DNA of 64,000 nucleotides. Origin: Paenibacillus sp. FSL H7-0331 (GTDB taxonomy: Bacteria; Bacillota; Bacilli; Paenibacillales; NBRC-103111). The notes below the pieces were generated by a model. That model did no database searches. It worked only from the letters and a program-made list of their open reading frames with translations, and was not told the origin of the DNA. The translations under genes were made by a program, and so were the position numbers. This document shows positions 45,176 to 53,964 of the stretch, piece after piece. The stretch spans positions 124,001 through 188,000 of the forward strand of contig NZ_MRTH01000005.1 in NCBI RefSeq assembly GCF_001956045.1. Reading direction: 5' to 3'. Positions within the stretch are counted from its first letter, which is position 1; each line of letters opens with the position of its first letter.

Positions 45176-46198
45176 ATGCTGAAATTAGCGATGTTAAGCT
45201 TCTGGCACGTACATGCCAAGGATTATGTGCGTCAGGCTGTTGAACACCCGGATACGGAAATCGTAGCTGTTTGGGATGAGATTCATTCCCGGGGCAGGAG
45301 CAAGGCTGAGGAGCTTGGAGTCCGCTTTTATGAAAATCTGCATGAGCTTTTGGCTCAGTCTGATATTGATGCTGTTATTGTGGTTACCCCGACGACCAAA
45401 CACACGGAGGTGATCCTAGCAGCAGCTCAGGCAGGCAAGCATATTTTCACGGAAAAAGTATTGGCTGCGACTATAAAGGAATGCCACGAAATCCTGGCTG
45501 CTGTAGCTGCCGCCGATGTTAAGCTTATGGTTTCCCTGCCTCGGTTGAATATGGCATTTGCTCAGAAGATTCAAGCCATTTTACAGGAGGGTTCGATAGG
45601 GACCATTACTTCTATACGGATGCGTCTTGCTCATAACGGTGCGCTGCCAACCGAACAAGCTCCTAATGGAGCACTGCCTGCGCATTTTTTCAATCTGGAG
45701 CAGTCTGGCGGTGGGGCCTTAATCGACCTTGGCTGCCATCCGATGTACTTGGCCCGTTGGTTCCTGGGTGTCCCGTCAGGCGTTAGCGCAAGCTTCGGGT
45801 ACATCACTGGAAAAGAGGTGGAGGATCATGCGGTATCCATCTTACATTATCCAAATGGAACACTAGCCATTGTTGAAGCCGGATTTGTTAATAGTTATTC
45901 TCAATTTGTCATCGAGGTGCAAGGAACCGAAGGAAGCATTACGTATTCAAGAAGCGACAATAAGCTGTTTGTTCGAGGCTCAAGGTTTGAGGGAAATGCG
46001 GGCAGCGAGTGGCAGGCCGTAACAGATATGCCGGCTGAGTCCCCTTCCGCATTCGAACAATGGGTAATGCATATTCGGGAGGGTACGACAGCAACGGACA
46101 ATATACAAATTGCGCTTGATTTGACCCGTTTAATGGAAGCTTCCATCATATCGGCTCGATCGGGTACTGTATGTCCGCTCAGTCACCTTACTGAGTAA
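45176..46198 (+). CDS. Gfo/Idh/MocA-like protein with altered nucleotide motif
   Basis: Family member of 340 residues that departs from the norm. Where the GxGxxG dinucleotide motif should stand it reads MLSFWHVHAKDY, and the usual E-K-P is E93-K94-V95 (TEKVLAAT). The C-terminal sheet domain and GALIDLGCHPMYLARWFLG are kept. Weakened NAD binding, a different cofactor mode, or a non-oxidative role is possible. AAAGAGG precedes the ATG at 45176 by 9 bases. It sits between a normal dehydrogenase and a TIM-barrel isomerase-like gene, so it may work as part of a complex with them. Confidence 0.8.
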   Translation: MLKLAMLSFWHVHAKDYVRQAVEHPDTEIVAVWDEIHSRGRSKAEELGVRFYENLHELLAQSDIDAVIVVTPTTKHTEVILAAAQAGKHIFTEKVLAATIKECHEILAAVAAADVKLMVSLPRLNMAFAQKIQAILQEGSIGTITSIRMRLAHNGALPTEQAPNGALPAHFFNLEQSGGGALIDLGCHPMYLARWFLGVPSGVSASFGYITGKEVEDHAVSILHYPNGTLAIVEAGFVNSYSQFVIEVQGTEGSITYSRSDNKLFVRGSRFEGNAGSEWQAVTDMPAESPSAFEQWVMHIREGTTATDNIQIALDLTRLMEASIISARSGTVCPLSHLTE

Positions 46199-46219
46199 AA
46201 AACTAGTGGAGGTCATCGA

Positions 46220-47176
46220 ATGCTGAATAAAGGGGAATATTCTTTTTCTACGTGCTGGAATATTAAGAGACATACCGTAGGTAGGGAAATGATTGAGGAA
46301 ATCAAGGAGCTTGGCTTCCGAAATGTGGAGCTTAATTATAACGTAACTGAAGAGCTGCTGACCACGATAGAGCCGATGATTGAAAAAGCAAAGATCGGCA
46401 TTTCCAGCGTCCATAACGTCTTTCCATTTATTAATGACAAAGATTACGATACAGATTCTGTGCTGCTCGGATACGATGATGAAGTCAAGCGGAAACGCTC
46501 TGTAGAGCTGTTGATTCGTTCTATGGAATATGCAGTTCGTTATGGTGCAAAAGCTGTCGTGGTGCATCCGGGAGAAGTACCTTTTGCCTATAACATCGAT
46601 TCGGAATTAAAAAAGTTGTATCGGGATTATGGTAAGGATTCACCTGAATACCAAAAGCTGTGGAATGAAATGCTCGACCAACGCGAACGCATGAGCACAC
46701 ACTATTTGAGACGGATCCAAGACAGCTTGGAGGAAGTGAGCAACCATGCCGCCATGCGAGGATGGAATGTGGCTATCGGTATCGAAACGCGTGCCCGTTG
46801 TTATCAAATGCCAACACTGCTGGAGGCCAAAACGATATGCGATAATCTCAAGGGAAGTCCAGTTTCCCTATGGTACGATATTGGACACGCGATGATGATG
46901 GACCGGATGGGCCTGTACGATAATCTTCAGGATTTGCAAGAGGTTAAGCGCTATATCTATGGTGTCCATATCCATGAAACGCTGGAGCTGTCCGATCACT
47001 ATTGCCCGTATGTGCACAGCAAGGATTTGCATTTCTTTGACCACTTCCTGGAAGTGATCGATCTGGCACAAGTGAAGGTCTATGAGCTCAAGGCGATATG
47101 TCAGCCTGACGAAATCCATGAAAGCCATAATCTCATCACTCACAAAATTGCAGCTCTTAGCCAAAGGGTTAATTGA
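46220..47176 (+). CDS. Sugar phosphate isomerase/epimerase family TIM barrel
   Basis: Protein of 318 residues of the xylose-isomerase-like (AP_endonuc_2) family. Metal-ligand candidates are visible in IGIETRARC (Glu near 190), WYDIGHAMMM (Asp/His near 219), VHIHETLE (His near 251) and a Glu near the C-terminus. GTGGAGG is upstream. Relatives next to Gfo/Idh/MocA genes act as keto-sugar isomerases or cleave 3-keto-glycosides; that reading here is inference from context. One base separates its stop from the next ATG. Confidence 0.82.
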   Translation: MLNKGEYSFSTCWNIKRHTVGREMIEEIKELGFRNVELNYNVTEELLTTIEPMIEKAKIGISSVHNVFPFINDKDYDTDSVLLGYDDEVKRKRSVELLIRSMEYAVRYGAKAVVVHPGEVPFAYNIDSELKKLYRDYGKDSPEYQKLWNEMLDQRERMSTHYLRRIQDSLEEVSNHAAMRGWNVAIGIETRARCYQMPTLLEAKTICDNLKGSPVSLWYDIGHAMMMDRMGLYDNLQDLQEVKRYIYGVHIHETLELSDHYCPYVHSKDLHFFDHFLEVIDLAQVKVYELKAICQPDEIHESHNLITHKIAALSQRVN

Positions 47177-47177
47177 T

Positions 47178-48917
47178 ATGGATCCTATAGTGACGAAGCT
47201 TTTTCAATTGAATGATGATTGGACGGGAATTTCGCTTAACAGGCAGGTTACCGATGCCAATTCCAAATATTATGGCGGGATCATGGATCTAAGTAGCGGT
47301 ATTCCAAAGGCTAACCATCTCGGTACCCCTGCGGTGATGGCAGCATGGACTGCAGCGCTTGTCAATCCGGACTCACGGTATTTTCGTGATGCGGGGCTGC
47401 TTCGCGCGCTCAGCCGAGCTGCCGTATTTATGCTGAACCGTCAGCATGCCGATGGCACGATAAGTCTCGGCTCCACGAACTTTAATTCCCCACCGGATAC
47501 AGCATTTGTCGTGGGCGGGGTTACCCAGATTTATCGTCTCCTGCAAAGGCAGGAATGGCCTGAGGCGATGGCTGCGTTAACCCCCATACAGCTATTTCTT
47601 GAGCGCACCATGCCAGCGCTGCTCACCGGGGGCTGTCATACACCTAATCATCGTTGGGTGATGACAGCGGCGCTTGCCCAGCTGTACGAAATATTCACAA
47701 TACCCGAGTTAATCGCTCGTGCGGAAGAATGGTTGGCAGAAGGCATGGATATTACGGAGGATGGGGAATGGACCGAGCGCAGTAACGGTATATACAATGT
47801 CGTGAGCGATATTTCCCTGTATCATACTGCCCGCGTCTTGAACCGTCCAGACTTATTAGCATACGTCCGGCGAAATTTGCGTATGATGGTTTATTTGATA
47901 CACCCGGACGGCGAAGTGGTTACGGAATATTCCGGTCGGCAGGATCTGGGCCAAGTGTACGATATGTCCAATTATTTCTTGATCTACCGTTTGATGGCAG
48001 ATTATGACCGTGATCCGCTTTTTGCGGCTATGTCCGATTACGCGGCATCGCTATTGACCAGATACAAAGAAGGCGTCAATAACCATCCGATGACAGGTGT
48101 TCTGTTATTTCCTTCCGATCTGGAAGGGCTGGCTAGAGCGGAATTACCGGTATCTTATAAAAAAATCCTTAATGCGTCTCATCCCTTATGTGAACATCTG
48201 AATATGGCAAAGGCGGCAGGAAATGATGTACAGCTCGAGCACAGCAGCATGCATATGGCGTTTGGTGCTCCGGTTATCCGGATCAGGGAGCTTGAAGATA
48301 GTGTGACGATGATGGCGAAAGCCCCGGCTTTCTTTTCGCTTCGTCATGGAAAAGCGCGATTGCTTGGTGTTAAGCTATCAACCTCATTTTCACCTGGAGT
48401 CGTCAAATTTGACGAGTTAAGTGAGACGGCAGACGCTTACAAATTAAGCCAAACCTTGGAAAAGGGTTACTACGGACCGATACCGAAGTCTCTATTACCC
48501 GATCTTCCGAATCGTGAGCACCTGAGTCCCTGGTATTTACTGCCGCATCAACAGCGACCGGTCACGCATATGCAGCAGCAGACCTTAACGGTAGACATCA
48601 CACAAGGTGCTTCGGAATGGAAAATCCATATTCGCTCCGATGAGCGAGAGGATGTGATGATGCAGCTAACCTTTATTCTTGGAGAGGAAGGCAGCATCGA
48701 GGGCAGCGATATTGAAGATCGAGGTCAAGGAAGATTTATGCTGAAAAGCGGATCATTTACGTATATGACTGCAGGAAGTGCACTTGAAATTTCATCGGGT
48801 GCTTACGAGCACTGGCTGCCCGATATTCGCAATGACGATCATCCAGCTGGCTGTCAATATGTTCATGTGAATGTAATAACACCGCTGGACCGGATTTTCA
48901 CGATTCGGCTGCTGTAA
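47178..48917 (+). CDS. Putative polysaccharide lyase-like or unsaturated-glycan enzyme
   Basis: Cytoplasmic protein of 579 residues (no signal peptide). The first 330 residues are helix-rich in the manner of an alpha/alpha toroid, with conserved-looking GGCHTPNHRWVMTAAL near 160 and EYSGRQDLGQVYDMSNY near 255. The rest is beta-rich, as in heparinase-II/III-like or related lyases. I do not recognise a precise family. AAAGGG precedes the ATG at 47178; an in-frame start at 47082 would lie deep in the previous gene. A terminator follows at 48965, so it ends the operon that probably begins at 40330. Confidence 0.6.
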   Translation: MDPIVTKLFQLNDDWTGISLNRQVTDANSKYYGGIMDLSSGIPKANHLGTPAVMAAWTAALVNPDSRYFRDAGLLRALSRAAVFMLNRQHADGTISLGSTNFNSPPDTAFVVGGVTQIYRLLQRQEWPEAMAALTPIQLFLERTMPALLTGGCHTPNHRWVMTAALAQLYEIFTIPELIARAEEWLAEGMDITEDGEWTERSNGIYNVVSDISLYHTARVLNRPDLLAYVRRNLRMMVYLIHPDGEVVTEYSGRQDLGQVYDMSNYFLIYRLMADYDRDPLFAAMSDYAASLLTRYKEGVNNHPMTGVLLFPSDLEGLARAELPVSYKKILNASHPLCEHLNMAKAAGNDVQLEHSSMHMAFGAPVIRIRELEDSVTMMAKAPAFFSLRHGKARLLGVKLSTSFSPGVVKFDELSETADAYKLSQTLEKGYYGPIPKSLLPDLPNREHLSPWYLLPHQQRPVTHMQQQTLTVDITQGASEWKIHIRSDEREDVMMQLTFILGEEGSIEGSDIEDRGQGRFMLKSGSFTYMTAGSALEISSGAYEHWLPDIRNDDHPAGCQYVHVNVITPLDRIFTIRLL

Positions 48918-48964
48918 GAGATAGGACACACTTAAGCAGACATATCATGTAAAAGCTTATATAC

Positions 48965-49001
48965 TAGACGGTTGCCATCATGGGGCCGTCTATTTCTTTT
49001 T
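48965..49001 (+). terminator. Rho-independent terminator
   Basis: Stem TAGACGG/CCGTCTA with a 14-base loop and a T-rich tail (TTTCTTTTTG), 48 bases after the lyase-like gene. Confidence 0.8.
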
Positions 49002-49145
49002 GTCTTCTAACCGGTAGCGACGACTCCCCGCGCACAGCGGATTTTATGAGGAAACGGTTGTATATTGTGACGATCTGATGATGTCCTGCTTCTATAATAA
49101 TATAGATGTGGGAAGCTCTGAATAAAACCCGGGGAGGAACAAAGG

Positions 49146-50162
49146 ATGTCGAAACATCGTATTGTGGTTGTCGGCTGCGGCAATATATCCAAGGCCTGGA
49201 TTGCATACACGTTGAAGCGAGACGATTCCTCAATCGTCGCACTCGTCGATATGCACCTGGACCATGCCGAGGCGGCAAAAGCAAAGTATAAGCTGGAATG
49301 TCCTGTGTATACAGATGTGCGGGAAGCGATAAGGAAAAATGAGGCTAATCTCGTGTTTGATCTTACGATCCCCGAAGCGCATTGTGCCATAACAACAGCT
49401 GCTTTCGAGGAAGGCTGTAATGTTTTCGGTGAGAAGCCGATGGCGTCCTCCATGGAAGAAGCCGCAATTATGGTCAAGGCGGCGGCCGATTCAGGTCGGA
49501 CCTACGCGATTATGCAAAACCGGCGTTACCTGAAGGAAATGATGGCATTCCGCGATCTTGTACAATCCGGTACGGTGGGTCCAATTGGCTTCGTGACCTC
49601 GGATTTTTTCCTGGGGCTGCACAATGGTGGCTACCGTGAAACGATGGACAATCCGTTACTGCTCGATATGGCGATTCACACCTTCGATCAGTCGCGTTTT
49701 ATAACAGGTAAAGATCCGGTAGCTGTTCACTGTACAACGTTTAATCCCGCCGGTTCCTGGTTCACTGGCGCTGCGGCAGCGATCTGCACCTTCGAGTATG
49801 AGGACGGGTCCTGCTATTCGTATCGTGGGTGCTACAGTGCGGAAGGAGCTCCAACCTCATGGCAATCCAGCTGGCGTGTCGTCGGCTCCAAGGGTACGGT
49901 GATTTGGGACGGACGTACTGCGCCTTATGCGGAGGTTGTGATACCGACGGAGGAAATCGTTCACGAGAATAAACACAAACGCATCACACCAGAGCTGACA
50001 TGGGCAGGTCAGGAGCAGCATGCAGGATGTCTGGATGACATGTTTGACGCATTGAACAAGGGTCATATTCCTTCTACGGTGTGCACAGATAATATCAAAA
50101 GCCTGGCTATGCTGCACGGCGCGATTCGCAGCTTGAAAGAGGGCTGCAAGGTGCGGATTTAA
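49146..50162 (+). CDS. Gfo/Idh/MocA family oxidoreductase (third member)
   Basis: Family member of 338 residues. GCGNIS (10-15) binds the dinucleotide, E96-K97-P98 (GEKPMASS) is the catalytic triplet, and LLDMAIHTFDQSRFI provides the usual Asp/His pair. GGGGAGG is upstream. It stands alone between a terminator (48965) and a 127-base gap before the cyclase-family gene. Probable sugar or cyclitol dehydrogenase of the same catabolic locus. Confidence 0.86.
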   Translation: MSKHRIVVVGCGNISKAWIAYTLKRDDSSIVALVDMHLDHAEAAKAKYKLECPVYTDVREAIRKNEANLVFDLTIPEAHCAITTAAFEEGCNVFGEKPMASSMEEAAIMVKAAADSGRTYAIMQNRRYLKEMMAFRDLVQSGTVGPIGFVTSDFFLGLHNGGYRETMDNPLLLDMAIHTFDQSRFITGKDPVAVHCTTFNPAGSWFTGAAAAICTFEYEDGSCYSYRGCYSAEGAPTSWQSSWRVVGSKGTVIWDGRTAPYAEVVIPTEEIVHENKHKRITPELTWAGQEQHAGCLDDMFDALNKGHIPSTVCTDNIKSLAMLHGAIRSLKEGCKVRI

Positions 50163-50289
50163 AATATACACTCGAAAGTCGGAAGTGCTCGATTTGGGTA
50201 TCGCTTAAATTCATGATCTTCTATAATATAGGGAATAAGTGGGATACATAGAAAAGATATAAAGAATAGATTGAATTGGAGGTACATCC

Positions 50290-51000
50290 ATGTCCAAAGT
50301 GAAGCAGCTATCCGCGCTGTTGTCGTCCATGCAGGTGATTGACCTGTCCCATACATATGAGGAAGATATGCCTGTTGTTCTCTCGCATTCACGCTACTTT
50401 CACACGCTGTGGGATTCGTTCGAGACGGGAAGTATTGCACTAGCTTACCAATTGATCATGAATGAACACTGCGGAACGCATATGGATGCTACCGCGCATT
50501 TTATTCAGGAGGGTCATCCGGCTCATCAGTATATGGATGAAACGCCGGTCACGCAATTTTACGGGAGAGCGCTGACGCTTGATTTCTCTCATTATACAGA
50601 AAATGATCTGGTGTCGGCGGCGGAGATTGAACAATGGGAACAGGACAATGAACGTATTCAAGCGGGGGATATTGTGTTTTTTCGCTTTGGTTGGGATAAG
50701 TATTGGGTACCACGGACGGTTAGTCTGCAGTTCAGTAAAGCGTGGCCAGGTATTAGCGGTGAAGCTGCGCAGCTGCTGGTGGATCGTGGAATCAAGGTTG
50801 TTGGTTGCGATGCGATTGCCATTGATGGAAAGGTTTCACAGAATGCGCCAGCTCACTATATACTTTTAGGCAATGGCGTCAATATTGTTGAAAATTTGAC
50901 CAAGCTTGAGCAAATCATCGGAGAGTCTTATGTAGTTATTGCTCCACTAAAAGTAAAGCAGGGCTCCGGTGCTCCGATGCGGGCGCTGGCGTTTAAATAA
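50290..51000 (+). CDS. Cyclase family (kynurenine formamidase-like) metal hydrolase
   Basis: Protein of 236 residues with the family signature HCGTHMDATAH: H60, H64, D66 and H70 form the expected metal site, and IDLSHTYEEDMPV is the typical N-terminal block. Members hydrolyse formamides, lactones or isatin-type rings, or act in sugar and polyketide pathways. GGAGG lies 6 bases before the ATG. In this setting a lactone or cyclic sugar acid produced by the dehydrogenases is a reasonable substrate, but that is inference. Confidence 0.85.
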   Translation: MSKVKQLSALLSSMQVIDLSHTYEEDMPVVLSHSRYFHTLWDSFETGSIALAYQLIMNEHCGTHMDATAHFIQEGHPAHQYMDETPVTQFYGRALTLDFSHYTENDLVSAAEIEQWEQDNERIQAGDIVFFRFGWDKYWVPRTVSLQFSKAWPGISGEAAQLLVDRGIKVVGCDAIAIDGKVSQNAPAHYILLGNGVNIVENLTKLEQIIGESYVVIAPLKVKQGSGAPMRALAFK

Positions 51001-51039
51001 ATATCTTTTATATAGCTGAATTTGAAAAGGAGCACGAGC

Positions 51040-51843
51040 ATGAACGACAAACCGAAGCTAGGGCTTGGCGGACATTCATTTATCGAGGCATTGGGCAATG
51101 ATCCTGTGGCATCTTTCGAGGAGCAATGCAGCATCGTTGCAGCTTGCCTTGATAATGGTATTGATGTTATCGATACGACCTATTATCAGGAGCGTGTCGC
51201 TCTTGGGAAAGTATTGAAGCAGCTCGGACGCCGTAATGAAGCGCATATTCAAGCCTGGAATTTCTTTCAGCAGCTCGGCAAGGAGAACGATCTGGTGGGT
51301 CCAACGCCTTACGAGGAACATCATATCGATATCATGCTGGAGGAGCTCGGCACCGATTATATCGATACATTAGTCATTCATACACATGATGATGAAGTGA
51401 AGCTGAACATGGAGCTGGAGCTGGCAAGTCGTTGGATAGCAGAGGGTACAATCAAGCGGGCTGCGTTGGGTATGCTGCGATTGAAGGACCTCGCGTATGT
51501 AAAAAGTGATTCTCCGATTTCTTGCGTGCTCGCTCCCTATAATGCATTCCGTCGCGATGCTGAGGATACATTCTGCAAAGCAAAAACGATGGGGCTCGAG
51601 GTTATTGCCATGTCGCCATTTGTTCGCGGCTGGAAACTTGATGAGATCGGTGAGGAAAAATTAAAGGCGGCCGATATTCTTCTTCGCTGGGCAGCGCATA
51701 GCGAGCTTGTTGATCTCGTGATCGTATCCATGCGTAAGAGCGAATGGGTTGCGACTAACCTCGATACGCTTCAGCGTGGTGCATTAAGCCAGGAGGAAGC
51801 AGATCAGCTGGAGAGCTGGGTTCAACGTCTGGGCAAGGACTGA
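51040..51843 (+). CDS. Aldo/keto reductase-like protein lacking the catalytic Lys
   Basis: TIM-barrel protein of 267 residues. The AKR tetrad positions D45 (VIDTTYY) and Y48 or Y49 are present and His114 or His116 (LVIHTHDD) can be placed, but the Lys that normally follows strand 3 (ATK-like) is absent: the text reads HIQAWNFF. Redox activity may be reduced or changed. The ATG at 51040 follows AAAAGGAG by 9 bases; a TTG at 51022 is not supported. Terminator 77 bases downstream. Likely co-transcribed with the cyclase gene 39 bases upstream. Confidence 0.8.
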   Translation: MNDKPKLGLGGHSFIEALGNDPVASFEEQCSIVAACLDNGIDVIDTTYYQERVALGKVLKQLGRRNEAHIQAWNFFQQLGKENDLVGPTPYEEHHIDIMLEELGTDYIDTLVIHTHDDEVKLNMELELASRWIAEGTIKRAALGMLRLKDLAYVKSDSPISCVLAPYNAFRRDAEDTFCKAKTMGLEVIAMSPFVRGWKLDEIGEEKLKAADILLRWAAHSELVDLVIVSMRKSEWVATNLDTLQRGALSQEEADQLESWVQRLGKD

Positions 51844-51919
51844 CCGCGATCCTGCTCAGGTATCCGAGTGAAGGCGAAAGAAACAGCTTACGAATTGAAA
51901 ATGTTGTAAAGTAGGACAA

Positions 51920-51955
51920 AGGGTTGAGCAGAGGCTATTTCTGCTTAACCTTTTT
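51920..51955 (+). terminator. Rho-independent terminator
   Basis: Stem AGGTTaAGCAGA-type, formed by AGGGTTGAGCAGA against TCTGCTTAACCT, followed by TTTTT. It closes the catabolic locus. Confidence 0.85.
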
Positions 51956-51991
51956 AACTATGATCAATGAAAATGAAATTAATTGCGTTAT

Positions 51992-52014
51992 TGTTCTTGA
52001 ACATAATGTATGAT
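51992..52014 (+). promoter_or_regulatory. Inverted repeat and -10 box before the MATE gene
   Basis: TGTTC-TT-GAACA (51992-52003) is a 5-2-5 palindrome lying 5 bases before a TATGAT -10 box (52009-52014). A repressor bound there would block the promoter. The -35 box is weak. Candidate operator only. Confidence 0.3.
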
Positions 52015-52065
52015 AGTCTCGTTAAGCAATAATCAATATATATAATAATAAAGAAGGTAACTGGA

Positions 52066-53418
52066 ATGAGTTTATTTGTACGTGAAACGTTTTTTTACAA
52101 AAGATTTGTGCTGTTAACGCTAATGATCGGATTACAAAACATCATCACCCTGGGGGTTAACCTATCGGATAACCTGATGCTGGGCGGCTACAGTGAATCG
52201 TCGCTTTCGGGTGTAGCGCTTGCCAATCAGATTCAGTTTTTGCTGCAGATGCTGGTGATGGGAGCGGGCGAGGGCATGGTGATTATGGCATCACGTTATT
52301 GGGGTGCCAAGGATATAGGATCAATCAAAAAGGTGATCAGTATCGGAATGCGCCTTGCAGTTCTTTTGAGCGTGGTTATGCTGGCCATCGTCTTTTTCTT
52401 TCCCCAAGGCTGTTTGTCGCTTTTTACTAATGATCAGAGTGTTATTTCTGAAGGGATGGCGTATCTCAAAATTATTTGCTTTTCCTACGTGTTTTTCGCA
52501 ATAACGAATATTCTACTTAGCTCCTTGAGGAGTGTAGAGACGGTCAAGATCGGGTTAATGGTATCGTTATCTACGTTAATTATTAATGTGTGCTTGAATT
52601 ATGTGTTGATCTACGGTCATTTTGGGTTTCCTGCTCTGGGAGTGAGCGGCTCTGCGATCGCAACATTAATTGCGCGAATTATTGAAACTGTAGTCGTTTG
52701 CGTGTATATCAAGCGAATCGATACCAAAATTTTATTGAAGCTGAAGGATTTCTTTTCTATCGACCCGGTTTTATTCAAGCAATATATCAAAATCGGATCA
52801 CCGATATTGCTTTCGAATGCATTATGGGCAGGTGCGATGGCTATGCAAACAGCTATTTTGGGACATATGGGAGGTCCGGCTATTGCAGCCAACAGCATCG
52901 CTACGACCATTTTCCAGCTGATATCGGTAGTCATCTTTGCTTCGGCCAGCGCTTCAGCCATACTGATCGGCAAGACAATCGGCGAAGGGCAGCTGGATAA
53001 AGTGAAAGCTTACAGCAAAACCTTGCAAATCCTCTATGTTATTATCGGTTTGGGTACGGGCTTCATATTGTTTGTGACCAAGGATTATGTGATTAATTTG
53101 TATGCTATTTCTTATGATGCCAAAGCTCTTGCTCTGCAATTTATGACAGTGCTGTCGATCACCGTAATTGGAACCGCCTATCAGATGCCATCCTTGACGG
53201 GTATTGTGAGAAGTGGTGGAGACACCAAATTCGTGCTGTATAATGACTTTATTTTCATGTGGCTGGTTGTGCTTCCGGCTTCGGCACTTTGTGCATTTGT
53301 CTTTAACTTGTCTCCAGTGGTAACGTTTATGTTCCTGAAGTGTGATCAGATATTGAAGTGCTTTGTGGCCATTGTCAAGGTCAACCGATTTAAATGGATT
53401 CGTGTTTTTGACCGTTAA
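52066..53418 (+). CDS. MATE family efflux transporter
   Basis: Membrane protein of 450 residues with twelve predicted helices in two homologous halves. Family features include NLSDNLMLGGYSESSLSGVALANQ near the N-terminus and ALGVSGSAIATLIARIIE near 187-204, which is a MATE hallmark. Members export drugs or metabolites in exchange for Na+ or H+. GAAGG lies 9 bases before the ATG. Single gene; its substrate and any link with the catabolic locus upstream are unknown. Confidence 0.9.
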   Translation: MSLFVRETFFYKRFVLLTLMIGLQNIITLGVNLSDNLMLGGYSESSLSGVALANQIQFLLQMLVMGAGEGMVIMASRYWGAKDIGSIKKVISIGMRLAVLLSVVMLAIVFFFPQGCLSLFTNDQSVISEGMAYLKIICFSYVFFAITNILLSSLRSVETVKIGLMVSLSTLIINVCLNYVLIYGHFGFPALGVSGSAIATLIARIIETVVVCVYIKRIDTKILLKLKDFFSIDPVLFKQYIKIGSPILLSNALWAGAMAMQTAILGHMGGPAIAANSIATTIFQLISVVIFASASASAILIGKTIGEGQLDKVKAYSKTLQILYVIIGLGTGFILFVTKDYVINLYAISYDAKALALQFMTVLSITVIGTAYQMPSLTGIVRSGGDTKFVLYNDFIFMWLVVLPASALCAFVFNLSPVVTFMFLKCDQILKCFVAIVKVNRFKWIRVFDR

Positions 53419-53964
53419 CGTTAACGAATAGGATGATAATGCGGCTTGAAGCATCATTTTTCCACAACTGCAAGGAAATGCTTCAAAGAACCCGCGGCAA
53501 AGAAATGCTTCCAAAATCGCAATGAAAAAGGGATTCGCAGTAGTCGCAGATCCCGTTTCAATTGATTGACCTTCTCTATCAATTTCAGCTATTAACATTT
53601 TCGAAATGCAATCCAAAACCTGCCTGTCCTGAATCTCCAAATTTCATAGCTGTTTCAAAAGCAACATGTGGTTGACATTGTGAGGGGTCTGAAACCGTAG
53701 CAATGCCCACCAATTAACGTCATACAGGGGAATATCACGACCACCTGATGACCTACTATTCTGTATCGCAATTTTGATTGAAGTATGAGACTTGATTTGT
53801 TGCCGGGGTGGGGCACAGTAATAAAATTATTAATCCTAAACGCAATTATTTTTTCGCCTGCCTAAGTTACCCAACTTTTTCCATTGACCTGCTGGTTAGA
53901 TGAGCGAAGACTGCTTAATTGTTTATTGCTTTCTCGTTTCTCGTTTAGCGTAATAACAAACAAA
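53419..53964. other. Gap with decayed coding fragments
   Basis: No intact gene. A weak hairpin at about 53530-53560 (GGGAT..GC/GC..ATCCC) may end the MATE transcript. On the minus strand about 53605-53775, two frames joined by a shift give sequences such as SSGGRDIPLYDVNWW and HVAFETAMKFGDSGQAGFGL that read like protein but belong to no family I recognise. The sequences GCAAGGAAATGC (53470) and TGAGCGAAGAC (53901) recur at 55172 and 55134. Confidence 0.4.

Noticed and set aside
52954..53640. 228-residue minus-strand ORF overlapping the MATE gene
   Set aside because: It is mainly the antisense of the MATE coding region, whose helices and family motifs are clear on the plus strand.
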